From an uncultured Eubacteriales bacterium (lineage in GTDB: Bacteria > Bacillota > Clostridia > Peptostreptococcales > Anaerovoracaceae), in the NCBI GenBank assembly GCA_900551415.1, contig URWB01000135.1:1-5595 (forward strand): a DNA stretch of 5,595 bases, given 5' to 3'. Shown piece after piece: positions 1 through 5,408 of the stretch. The translations under genes and the position numbers were made by a program. Below the pieces are notes generated by a model. That model worked only from the letters and a program-made list of their open reading frames with translations. It was not told the DNA's origin and searched no databases. Each line of letters starts with the position of its first letter. Position 1 is the first letter of the stretch.

Positions 1-136
1 CGCTTGCGCACGCAAGTGTCCGGTCGGCGCGATTTCCGGTGAAGTCAAGAAACAGCACGTCATCGATCAAACAAAGTGCATCAAGTGCGGCAAGTGCTTA
101 GAGACCTGCAAGTTTGGCGCGATCGAAAAGAAATAG
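1..136 (+). CDS. HydB/NuoF-like NADH-binding flavoprotein subunit, C-terminal fragment (candidate StnB)
   Basis: Only the last 44 codons are present, read from base 2 to the TAG at 134-136. They encode a two-cluster bacterial ferredoxin domain: CARKCPVGAISGEV is the tail of one [4Fe-4S] motif and CIKCGKCLETCKFGAI is a complete CX2CX2CX3C motif. This arrangement is typical of the C-terminus of HydB/HndC/NuoF-like subunits, in which an FMN- and NADH-binding core is followed by a NuoF-type cluster and a 2x[4Fe-4S] tail. The core lies outside the window, so the family call rests on the tail and on the next gene. The next start codon is 17 bases after this stop, which implies one operon and probably one complex. 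In Stn- and HydABC-type enzymes this subunit carries the bifurcating FMN. A stand-alone ferredoxin-domain protein is possible but less likely. Confidence 0.75.
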   Translation, partial: ACARKCPVGAISGEVKKQHVIDQTKCIKCGKCLETCKFGAIEKK

Positions 137-144
137 GGAGGAGG
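136..144 (+). promoter_or_regulatory. Ribosome-binding site of the StnC-like gene
   Basis: GGGAGGAGG lies 9 bases before the ATG at 154 and overlaps the last base of the preceding stop codon. It decides the start. The reading frame is open from an ATG at 76, but that start would lie inside the preceding gene and would add 26 basic residues before the conserved [2Fe-2S] domain. The product therefore begins MNKYRLNING. Confidence 0.9.
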
Positions 145-153
145 AAAAAGGTA

Positions 154-3100
154 ATGAATAAATATAGATTAAATATTAACGGCAAAGAAGTTACCGGATT
201 TGCCGGACAGACTATTCTTGAAGTTGCCAGAGAAAACGATATTTTCATTCCGACTCTTTGCTACGATGAAAGAACAAAAATTTACGGTTCCTGCGGTTTA
301 TGTATGTGTGAAGTGGACGGCAATCCGAAGCTCTGCAAAGCATGTGCAACAGAAATCGCACCGGGCATGATCGTAAACACCAATACCGATCGTGTCATCG
401 AATCCAGAAAGACAAACCTTGAGCTGCTGCTTTCCAACCATACGGGTGACTGCAGACCGCCTTGCGTACTGGCATGTCCGGCGCATACCGACTGTCAGGG
501 CTATGTCGGTCTGATCGCGAACGGCGAATTTGAAGCTGCGCTTGAGCTTGTGAAGGATAAAATTCCGCTGCCTGCAGCGCTGGGCAGAGTATGTCCGCAT
601 CCGTGCGAAGAAGCCTGCAGAAGAGGCCTTGTGGACGAACCGATCTCCATTCAGCAGTTAAAGAGATTCGCGGCGGATCAGGATCTTGACGGCGACAGAT
701 TCATTCCGGAATGTGACGAAGACACCGGGAAGAGTGTTGCCATCATCGGCGGCGGCCCGATGGGCTTATCCGCGGCATACTTCTTAAGACAGATGGGACA
801 CAGAGTCACCGTATTCGAATCCATGCCGAAGGCAGGCGGTATGCTCCGCTACGGTATTCCGGAATACAGACTTCCAAAGGCTGTCTTAGATGAAGAAATC
901 GCAACCATCGAAATGATGGGCGTGGAAATCATCACCAACACTAAGATCGGCGTGGATATTCCGTTTGAAACCGTTCGCGCGGACTTCGACGCGGTACTCC
1001 TTGGCATCGGCGCGTGGGTATCTACCGGCGTAGGCTGCAAGGGCGAGGACGCGGAAGGCGTGATCGGCGGTATTGATTTCCTGCGTAAGGTTGTCAGAAA
1101 CGAAGAAATCGGCATGGGCGAAAAGGTCGCGATCGTCGGCGGCGGCAACACCGCGATGGACGCATGCAGAACCGCGGTCAGACTCGGCGCGAAGGAAGTC
1201 TATAATATCTACAGAAGAACCAAGGACGAAATGCCTGCGGATATGGTAGAAATCGAAGAAGCTGAAGAAGAAGGCGTTATCTTTAAGAATCTGACCAACC
1301 CGATCGAAGTCGTCAAGGACGAAAACGGTCATGTCAAAGAAGTCATCTTACAGGTGATGGAACTCGGCGAACCGGATGCCTCCGGCAGAAGAAAACCGAT
1401 TCCGGTAGAGGGCAAGACCGAAACACTGGCGATCGACACCATGATCCTTGCGATCGGACAGGCCGTTGACGCTTCCATCTTTGACTGCGACAAGACCAGA
1501 AAGAACGCGATCGCTTACGATCCGGAAACCTTCATGACCAGCATGCCGGGTGTATTCGCGGGCGGTGACTGCGGTAACGATAAGATTTCCATCGCGGTCG
1601 AAGCCATCGCTGACGCGCGCAAGGCATCCGACGTGATCGACGCTTATCTCGCGGGCGAAGAAGTAAAATATGAAAAACCTTATGTCGTTGAAAGAGACGA
1701 TATTACCGAAAAGACCTTCGAAGATAGAGAAAGACTCTGCAGACAGACCCTGCCGCAGCTTAGTCCGGAAGAAAGAAAGGATAATTTCAGCGAAGTTATT
1801 CCTTGCGCGTTCACCGAAGAACAGGCGATGGCGGAGGCTTCCAGATGTCTGGAATGCGGCTGTCACGACTATTTCGAATGTAAGCTGATCGACTTTGCGA
1901 ACCAGTACGATGTCAAACCGGAAAGATTCGCGGGCGACAAGAACACCATCGAATTTGAAGATGACCATCCGTTCATCGTCAGAGACCCGAACAAGTGTAT
2001 CCTTTGCGGCCTTTGCGTCAGAGTCTGCGACGAAGTTGTCGGCGTCGGCGCGCTGGGTCTGGTACACAGAGGTTTCGATACGGTTGTTAAACCGAATATG
2101 GAAAAACCGCTGGCTGAGTCCGGCTGTATCTCCTGCGGTCAGTGCGTCAGCGTTTGTCCGACCGGCGCGCTGCAGGAAAGAACGACCATGATCAAGGAAA
2201 CACCGCTTCCGGCGGAAGAAACCGAAACGACCTGTTCCTACTGCTCTGTTGGCTGCTCCTTGAAGCTGGAGTCCTACGGCGATATGCTGATCAAGGCAAA
2301 CCCGGACAAGGAAGGCGTTGTGAACAAGGGCCTGATCTGCGGCAAGGGTAAATGGGGCTTCGACTGCTCCGTACTGGAGGATAAGTTAGAAGATCCGTAT
2401 GTCAAAGAGGACGGAGAATTCAGAGAAGCAGACTACCACGAAGCACTGGTTCTCATCGCTAAGAGAATGCAGTCCATCGGCGCGAAATACGGCAAGGACG
2501 CGATCGCCGTTTCGATTTCCGACAGATATACCAATGAAGAAGCTTACGCGATCAAGAAGATGGCAAACGTCATCGGCGCGAAGGTGCTCTGCATGAATGC
2601 GAGAGAAAACGGTCTGGCAGAAGTTTTAGGCTTCGATGCGTCCCCGAACACCATCGACGAGCTGCTTTCCACCAATGTCATCCTCAAAGTCGGCTTTAAC
2701 GACGAAGACTCCAGAGTCATTTCGCTGAAGCTGAAACAGGCGGCAGAGGCAGGTGCACGCATCATCGATGTCTGCAACGGCGAAAACAGCCTTGGTTTCC
2801 TCAAGGAAATCGCGAAAGCCATCGTGGATAGCGGTAAGGCAAAACAGGCAGAAGGTTACGACGCGTTTGCGGCATCTCTGGCGAATGTCAAGGTTTCCGA
2901 CGCAGCGAAGGAAATCGCTGACGCGTACCTTGGCGCGAAGAAAGCCATGATCGTTTACCAGCAGAACAATCTGACGGTTGACGCTGCGAAGCTGATCGGC
3001 GATATCGCCCTGCTCTCCGGACACATCGGCGGACCGAGAAACGGTATCTTGATGATCAAACCGAAGAATAATTCCCAGGGTCTTGTGGATCTGGGCATCC

Positions 3101-3615
3101 ACGCGGGTAAGGAAGCGCTGGCAGGCGTGAAAGCCTTATTCGTATTCGGCGAAAACGCGGACATCGATACCGATGCGCTGGAATTCCTGGCGGTATGTGA
3201 TACACACATGACAGAGCTGGCAGCAAAAGCAAACGTTGTGCTTCCGGGAACCGGATTCGCGAGCACAGACGGTACCTATACCAATACCGAAAGAAGACTG
3301 CAGCCTGTTACCGCAGCCATCGACGAGGATATTTTCCTGTCCAACTGGGAGATCGCCGCGGAGATCGCGGAAATCTTCGAAGAAGTATTCGGATGGGAAA
3401 CCGAACAGGATATCTCCGACGAGATGTGCGACACCGTACCGGCGTATAAATATGCTGAGATCGGTGAAGTGCTCGACGGCGTACTGGTTCCGACGGATGA
3501 AGCAAAGCTTGTCGTCATCGGTGACGGCGCGGCCTTTGATGCGCTCCCTTGCACAGACAGCCTGATGCAGTGCATCACAGACAGACTGCCAAAGCCTGCA
3601 AATCCGACAGCATAA
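154..3615 (+). CDS. NuoG/GltD fusion iron-sulfur flavoprotein, candidate StnC subunit of an electron-bifurcating transhydrogenase
   Basis: This 1153-residue protein is a fusion. Residues 1-75 are a NuoG-type [2Fe-2S] domain with C36-X10-C47-X2-C50-X13-C64. Residues 96-175 are a GltD-type Fer4_20 domain (C100, C104, C108, C114, then GRVCPHPCEEACRRG at 145-159). Residues 194-510 are the GltD/NfnB flavoprotein: GGGPMG (199-204) for FAD, GGGNTAMD (329-336) with R354-R355 suited to NADPH, and GVFAGGDC (466-473). An extra C565/C568/C570/C576 motif precedes two ferredoxin motifs (C615-C625, C658-C668). A MopB-like [4Fe-4S] motif (C694, C697, C701, C729) starts a shortened molybdopterin-oxidoreductase fold ending without the usual C-terminal cofactor-binding domain. 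With the HydB-like gene upstream this matches Stn, in which StnC has NuoG-like and GltD-like parts and exchanges electrons with NADPH. A cytoplasmic enzyme is inferred, since no signal peptide or membrane segment is visible. The alternative is an NAD(P)H-linked subunit of a formate dehydrogenase or hydrogenase. Domains are clear; the Stn assignment is moderate. Confidence 0.88.
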   Translation: MNKYRLNINGKEVTGFAGQTILEVARENDIFIPTLCYDERTKIYGSCGLCMCEVDGNPKLCKACATEIAPGMIVNTNTDRVIESRKTNLELLLSNHTGDCRPPCVLACPAHTDCQGYVGLIANGEFEAALELVKDKIPLPAALGRVCPHPCEEACRRGLVDEPISIQQLKRFAADQDLDGDRFIPECDEDTGKSVAIIGGGPMGLSAAYFLRQMGHRVTVFESMPKAGGMLRYGIPEYRLPKAVLDEEIATIEMMGVEIITNTKIGVDIPFETVRADFDAVLLGIGAWVSTGVGCKGEDAEGVIGGIDFLRKVVRNEEIGMGEKVAIVGGGNTAMDACRTAVRLGAKEVYNIYRRTKDEMPADMVEIEEAEEEGVIFKNLTNPIEVVKDENGHVKEVILQVMELGEPDASGRRKPIPVEGKTETLAIDTMILAIGQAVDASIFDCDKTRKNAIAYDPETFMTSMPGVFAGGDCGNDKISIAVEAIADARKASDVIDAYLAGEEVKYEKPYVVERDDITEKTFEDRERLCRQTLPQLSPEERKDNFSEVIPCAFTEEQAMAEASRCLECGCHDYFECKLIDFANQYDVKPERFAGDKNTIEFEDDHPFIVRDPNKCILCGLCVRVCDEVVGVGALGLVHRGFDTVVKPNMEKPLAESGCISCGQCVSVCPTGALQERTTMIKETPLPAEETETTCSYCSVGCSLKLESYGDMLIKANPDKEGVVNKGLICGKGKWGFDCSVLEDKLEDPYVKEDGEFREADYHEALVLIAKRMQSIGAKYGKDAIAVSISDRYTNEEAYAIKKMANVIGAKVLCMNARENGLAEVLGFDASPNTIDELLSTNVILKVGFNDEDSRVISLKLKQAAEAGARIIDVCNGENSLGFLKEIAKAIVDSGKAKQAEGYDAFAASLANVKVSDAAKEIADAYLGAKKAMIVYQQNNLTVDAAKLIGDIALLSGHIGGPRNGILMIKPKNNSQGLVDLGIHAGKEALAGVKALFVFGENADIDTDALEFLAVCDTHMTELAAKANVVLPGTGFASTDGTYTNTERRLQPVTAAIDEDIFLSNWEIAAEIAEIFEEVFGWETEQDISDEMCDTVPAYKYAEIGEVLDGVLVPTDEAKLVVIGDGAAFDALPCTDSLMQCITDRLPKPANPTA

Positions 3616-3635
3616 GAGATATAAATCAAAAATAG

Positions 3636-3656
3636 GATTGGTGAAATTCACCGATC
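3636..3656. repeat. Interrupted palindrome after the redox operon
   Basis: GATTGGTGAAATTCACCGATC reads as an inverted repeat about a single central A. All pairs match except one T/G pair, and the inner GGTGAAATTCACC is perfect. It lies 20 bases after the stop codon and just before the terminator. With a one-base centre it cannot fold into a tight RNA hairpin of full length, so a DNA-binding site or chance are both possible. Confidence 0.5.
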
Positions 3657-3661
3657 GTCAC

Positions 3662-3697
3662 GAAAAACCCCTTGCAAAATGAGGGGTTTTTCTTTTT
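3662..3697 (+). terminator. Rho-independent terminator of the redox operon
   Basis: GAAAAACCCC at 3662-3671 pairs perfectly with GGGGTTTTTC at 3683-3692. A further T-A pair closes a 9-base loop, and the T-run at 3693-3697 follows. It lies 47 bases after the StnC-like stop codon and separates that operon from azlC. Confidence 0.92.
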
Positions 3698-3754
3698 GGC
3701 GCGGGCGATCCGCAGACCGATCGGAATCGGGGAATCGTGTTAAAATTTCGCAAA

Positions 3755-3783
3755 TTTACTGGACAGGTTCTGGCTTTTATGTT
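3755..3783 (+). promoter_or_regulatory. Possible sigma-A promoter of azlCD
   Basis: TTTACT (3755-3760) and TATGTT (3778-3783) are spaced by 17 bases, and each matches the consensus at four of six positions. This would start transcription near 3790, about 60 bases before azlC. The match is modest, but some promoter is needed here because a strong terminator lies upstream. The rest of the gap (3698-3851) shows no gene and no T-box-like leader. Confidence 0.4.
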
Positions 3784-3806
3784 ATGCTGATATCTGTATT
3801 TGTTGT

Positions 3807-3818
3807 TTGTACATACAA
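3807..3818. promoter_or_regulatory. Inverted repeat, possible operator in the azlCD leader
   Basis: TTGTACATACAA is a perfect inverted repeat (TTGTA-CA-TACAA). It lies between the predicted transcription start and the azlC ribosome-binding site, where a bound repressor would block elongation. The TTGT-N4-ACAA form resembles sites used by several small dimeric regulators. No regulator is identified, and a 12-base repeat in AT-rich DNA can be chance. Confidence 0.3.
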
Positions 3819-3851
3819 GAATTACGCAGAAAGATTAGAGGAAAGAACAAA

Positions 3852-4607
3852 ATGGAACAAGCACAAACACAACAAAAAGAAGCGCAGAAACCAGGCGGAG
3901 ATTCAAAAAGGATTCGCAGGAAAGCATTTATCAAAACTCTGCCTGTCATGTGCAGTTACCTCTTCATCGGGCTGGCCTACGGCATGCTGATGGAAAATGC
4001 GGGTTTCGCGTGGTATTATTCGCTGTTCACCAGCTTCACAGTCTATACCGGCGCTTTTCAGTTCGTCCTGGTGACCTTCCTGTCGAGCGGAGCGAGTCTG
4101 ATCACCGTAGCTCTGACCGCATTTTTGATGAACAGCAGACAGACCTTTTACAGCCTGTCCTTTATTGAAGACTTTAACCGGATGGGGAAACGCAAGAACT
4201 ATATGATCCGCACCATGACGGATGAAACCTACGCGCTGAACTGCTCGGTGGACAAAGAGGATCCGGATCGGCAGCCACTCATGCTTTGGATGGCGGTATA
4301 CAGCCGTTTCTACTGGCTTGCAGCCTCCGCGCTCGGCGGCATCGCCGGACAACTGATCCCGTACGACCTGAGCGGCATTGATTTTTGCATGACAGCCTTG
4401 TTTGTGATCCTGTTTATTGATCAGTGGGAGAAGACTGGCGATCACAAGCCCGCGATTTTAGGTCTCAGCATCGCGATAGCCTGTCTGGTCCTTTTCGGCG
4501 CCAGATCCTTCATGCTGCCGGCCCTGATCCTTGTTTCAGGCATTCTGATGATCACGATTCGCTGTGAAGAAGGGAAAACAAAGGCGGAGGAGGCGAAAAA
4601 GTTATGA
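3852..4607 (+). CDS. azlC: AzlC-family branched-chain amino acid exporter, large subunit
   Basis: The 251-residue membrane protein matches the AzlC (YgaZ-like) family. A hydrophilic, basic N-terminus (residues 1-25) precedes about seven hydrophobic segments near 28-48, 54-76, 80-96, 150-170, 176-191, 200-216 and 218-237. Family signatures are the LPVMCSYLFIGLAYG segment (30-44), YTGAFQF (65-71), NSRQTFYSLSF (94-104) and TDETYAL (123-129). The family exports branched-chain amino acids or analogues with its partner AzlD, which is encoded directly downstream with a four-base overlap. The ATG at 3852 is chosen because AGAGGA (3837-3842) sits 9 bases upstream. A TTG in the same frame at 3807 would add 15 residues but lacks a ribosome-binding site and lies in the inverted repeat. 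No T-box is visible. The substrate is inferred from the family only. Confidence 0.9.
   Translation: MEQAQTQQKEAQKPGGDSKRIRRKAFIKTLPVMCSYLFIGLAYGMLMENAGFAWYYSLFTSFTVYTGAFQFVLVTFLSSGASLITVALTAFLMNSRQTFYSLSFIEDFNRMGKRKNYMIRTMTDETYALNCSVDKEDPDRQPLMLWMAVYSRFYWLAASALGGIAGQLIPYDLSGIDFCMTALFVILFIDQWEKTGDHKPAILGLSIAIACLVLFGARSFMLPALILVSGILMITIRCEEGKTKAEEAKKL
4586..4593 (+). promoter_or_regulatory. Ribosome-binding site of azlD inside azlC
   Basis: GGAGGAGG lies in the last codons of azlC, 10 bases before the azlD ATG. Such a strong site suggests azlD can be initiated independently as well as by coupling through the overlapping stop and start codons. Confidence 0.8.
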
Positions 4608-4921
4608 AAGCTATTTTGACCATTTTGGTTTCGGCAGTCATTACACTGGGCCTGCGCGCTTTCCCGTTTCTGGTCTTTCGCGGCAACCGGCAGATGCCGC
4701 AGATGCTCAAGGATCTGGGCAATGTACTTCCGGCCGCGATCATGGCAGTTTTGGTGGTATACTGCCTGAAGGATGTCACGGCCACCTTTGCCGATACCGG
4801 GCTGTGGCAGGTGATCGCCGCATTGGCGACAGGCATCTGCTATAAGTGCAGTCATAACACCTTTGTCAGCATCGTGCTGGGAACCGCGTGCTATATGCTC
4901 CTGCTTCGCCTGCAAATTTGA
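4604..4921 (+). CDS. azlD: AzlD-family branched-chain amino acid exporter, small subunit
   Basis: This 105-residue protein is the usual size for AzlD (YgaH-like). It has about four hydrophobic segments: roughly 2-25, 42-57, 67-79 and 86-102. Family features are TLGLRAFPFLVF (14-25), in which the conserved Arg18 and Pro21 follow the first membrane segment, then LPAAIMAVLVVY (42-53), and a C-terminal glycine-containing segment (NTFVSIVLGTACYMLL, 85-100). It is needed with AzlC for export of branched-chain amino acids. Its ATG overlaps the azlC TGA in the sequence ATGA (4604-4607), so the two are translationally coupled and presumably made in matched amounts. No clear intrinsic terminator follows, so transcription may continue into the small ORF at 5117. 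Confidence 0.9.
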   Translation: MKAILTILVSAVITLGLRAFPFLVFRGNRQMPQMLKDLGNVLPAAIMAVLVVYCLKDVTATFADTGLWQVIAALATGICYKCSHNTFVSIVLGTACYMLLLRLQI

Positions 4922-4950
4922 ATACGTGGACGAATTATGACGAACGTATG

Positions 4951-4978
4951 AAAAAAATGTGAAAAAAACGAAAAAAAA
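4951..4978. promoter_or_regulatory. Three phased A-tracts (likely bent DNA or UP-like element)
   Basis: Runs of 7, 7 and 8 A lie at 4951-4957, 4962-4968 and 4971-4978. Their centres are about 11 and 9.5 bases apart, close to one helical turn. They end 11 bases before the -35 element of the ECF-like promoter. A-tracts so placed are known to bend DNA and to contact the RNA polymerase alpha subunit, so they probably boost this promoter. Confidence 0.6.
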
Positions 4979-4989
4979 TTTATTCCCCT

Positions 4990-5016
4990 TGTAACCTTTT
5001 GTGCTTCTGCGGCGAG
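4990..5016 (+). promoter_or_regulatory. ECF-sigma-type promoter
   Basis: TGTAAC (4990-4995) is followed after 17 bases by CGAG (5013-5016) and then by AT-rich TATATTAT. The AAC-containing -35 and the CG-containing -10 are hallmarks of ECF sigma factor promoters. Bacillus SigX sites, for example, follow TGTAAC-N17-CGAC. No good sigma-A pair is present, since the TATATT at 5017 has no fitting -35. Transcription would start near 5022-5025, giving a leader of roughly 90 bases before the small ORF at 5117. The sigma factor itself is not in the window. Confidence 0.65.
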
Positions 5017-5035
5017 TATATTATGAAAGCGTTAA

Positions 5036-5048
5036 GAAACCCGGTTTC
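5036..5048. repeat. Palindrome in the leader of the small ORF
   Basis: GAAACCCGGTTTC is a perfect inverted repeat (GAAACC / GGTTTC about one central C). It lies about 12 bases after the predicted transcription start. It could be a protein-binding site or, as RNA, a short hairpin with fewer pairs near the 5' end. No other structure was evident in the leader. Confidence 0.4.
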
Positions 5049-5101
5049 ACCGAGCATTTTTTAGCGGCAAACTTTCAAAAAGCAGAAATAAATCAAAGTA
5101 C

Positions 5102-5108
5102 AAGGAGG
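5102..5108 (+). promoter_or_regulatory. Ribosome-binding site of the small ORF
   Basis: AAGGAGG, a full anti-16S match, ends 8 bases before the ATG at 5117. This is the main evidence that the very short ORF is translated. Confidence 0.85.
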
Positions 5109-5116
5109 AATAAGAA

Positions 5117-5191
5117 ATGAAAAATTTACTGCCATTAGTTTTTATCACCGGTATTATGTTATTATTCTCCGCTTGTAGTACTTTAGTGTAA
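5117..5191 (+). CDS. 24-residue lipoprotein-signal-like micropeptide
   Basis: The ORF encodes 24 residues, starting MKNLLPL and ending LLFSACSTLV. A single Lys at position 2 is followed by a hydrophobic stretch (4-19) and a lipobox-like L16-F17-S18-A19-C20. This resembles a lipoprotein signal peptide, with Phe at the -3 position as a tolerated but uncommon residue. Cleavage before C20 would leave a lipidated pentapeptide, CSTLV. I do not recognise a family. The gene has its own ECF-like promoter, an ideal AAGGAGG site and its own terminator 40 bases downstream, so it looks like a complete monocistronic unit. Possible roles are an envelope-stress micro-lipoprotein, as the short entericidins are in Enterobacteria, a source of a secreted hydrophobic signal peptide, or a small membrane-active toxin. 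The function is unknown. It could also be a degenerate remnant of a longer lipoprotein gene. Confidence 0.7.
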   Translation: MKNLLPLVFITGIMLLFSACSTLV

Positions 5192-5231
5192 ACAAAGTAT
5201 ACAAAAGGGGAACAGTTGCATAGGGAAACAC

Positions 5232-5268
5232 AAAAGGACTTTGCGGGGGATGCAGAGTCCTTTTTTTT
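5232..5268 (+). terminator. Rho-independent terminator of the small ORF
   Basis: AAAAGGACTTTGC (5232-5244) pairs with GCAGAGTCCTTTT (5252-5264), with one G-U pair and a 7-base loop (GGGGGAT). A run of eight T (5261-5268) forms the end of the stem and the tail. It lies 40 bases after the stop codon. Confidence 0.9.
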
Positions 5269-5332
5269 CTGTGATTTTCAGCGGATAATCTAATACAATA
5301 AATCATGTTGACATTATAAGCTGCAGAGAACC

Positions 5333-5360
5333 TTGACTTTTTGTTCTATAAATGTATAAT
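5333..5360 (+). promoter_or_regulatory. Sigma-A promoter of the ATPase gene
   Basis: TTGACT (5333-5338) and a consensus TATAAT (5355-5360) are separated by 16 bases, a near-consensus housekeeping promoter. Transcription would start near 5367, about 40 bases before the ATG at 5409. A further perfect -35-like TTGACA at 5308-5313 has no matching -10. Confidence 0.8.
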
Positions 5361-5366
5361 ATAAAT

Positions 5367-5388
5367 TAAATTATCATAAAATAATTTA
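5367..5388. repeat. AT-only inverted repeat at the ATPase transcript start
   Basis: TAAATTAT (5367-5374) and ATAATTTA (5381-5388) are perfect 8-base arms around CATAAA. The repeat begins where transcription from the promoter above would start, so it could act as an operator or as a weak 5' hairpin. In such AT-rich sequence chance is a real alternative. Confidence 0.35.
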
Positions 5389-5408
5389 TTATAACATGAG
5401 GTGACAAT

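Noticed and set aside
76..153. Upstream ATG extending the StnC-like protein by 26 residues
   Set aside because: It lies inside the preceding gene, has no ribosome-binding site, and gives an Arg-rich extension before a conserved domain. The ATG at 154 has GGGAGGAGG at the right distance.
1348..2067. 239-codon open frame on the minus strand
   Set aside because: It is a shadow of the StnC-like gene caused by its codon bias. The plus-strand protein is continuous and fully motif-supported here, and the minus-strand translation shows no recognisable family.
3698..3851. T-box or other amino acid riboswitch upstream of azlCD
   Set aside because: The leader from the predicted promoter is only about 60 bases. 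No specifier stem, T-box sequence or antiterminator is visible.
3679..3990. 103-codon plus-strand open frame covering the azlC upstream region
   Set aside because: Its start lies within the terminator stem, it overlaps the azlC start in another frame, and its product has no recognisable features.
5023..5064. 13-residue open frame near the predicted ECF transcription start, possibly leaderless
   Set aside because: It has no ribosome-binding site and an unremarkable product (MKALRNPVSPSIF). An ATG near a transcription start is easily chance.
5192..5332. Antisense RNA promoter opposing the micropeptide, as in type I toxin systems
   Set aside because: A minus-strand TATAAT can be read at 5318-5313, but no matching -35 lies at the proper distance. 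The toxin-antitoxin idea has no direct support.
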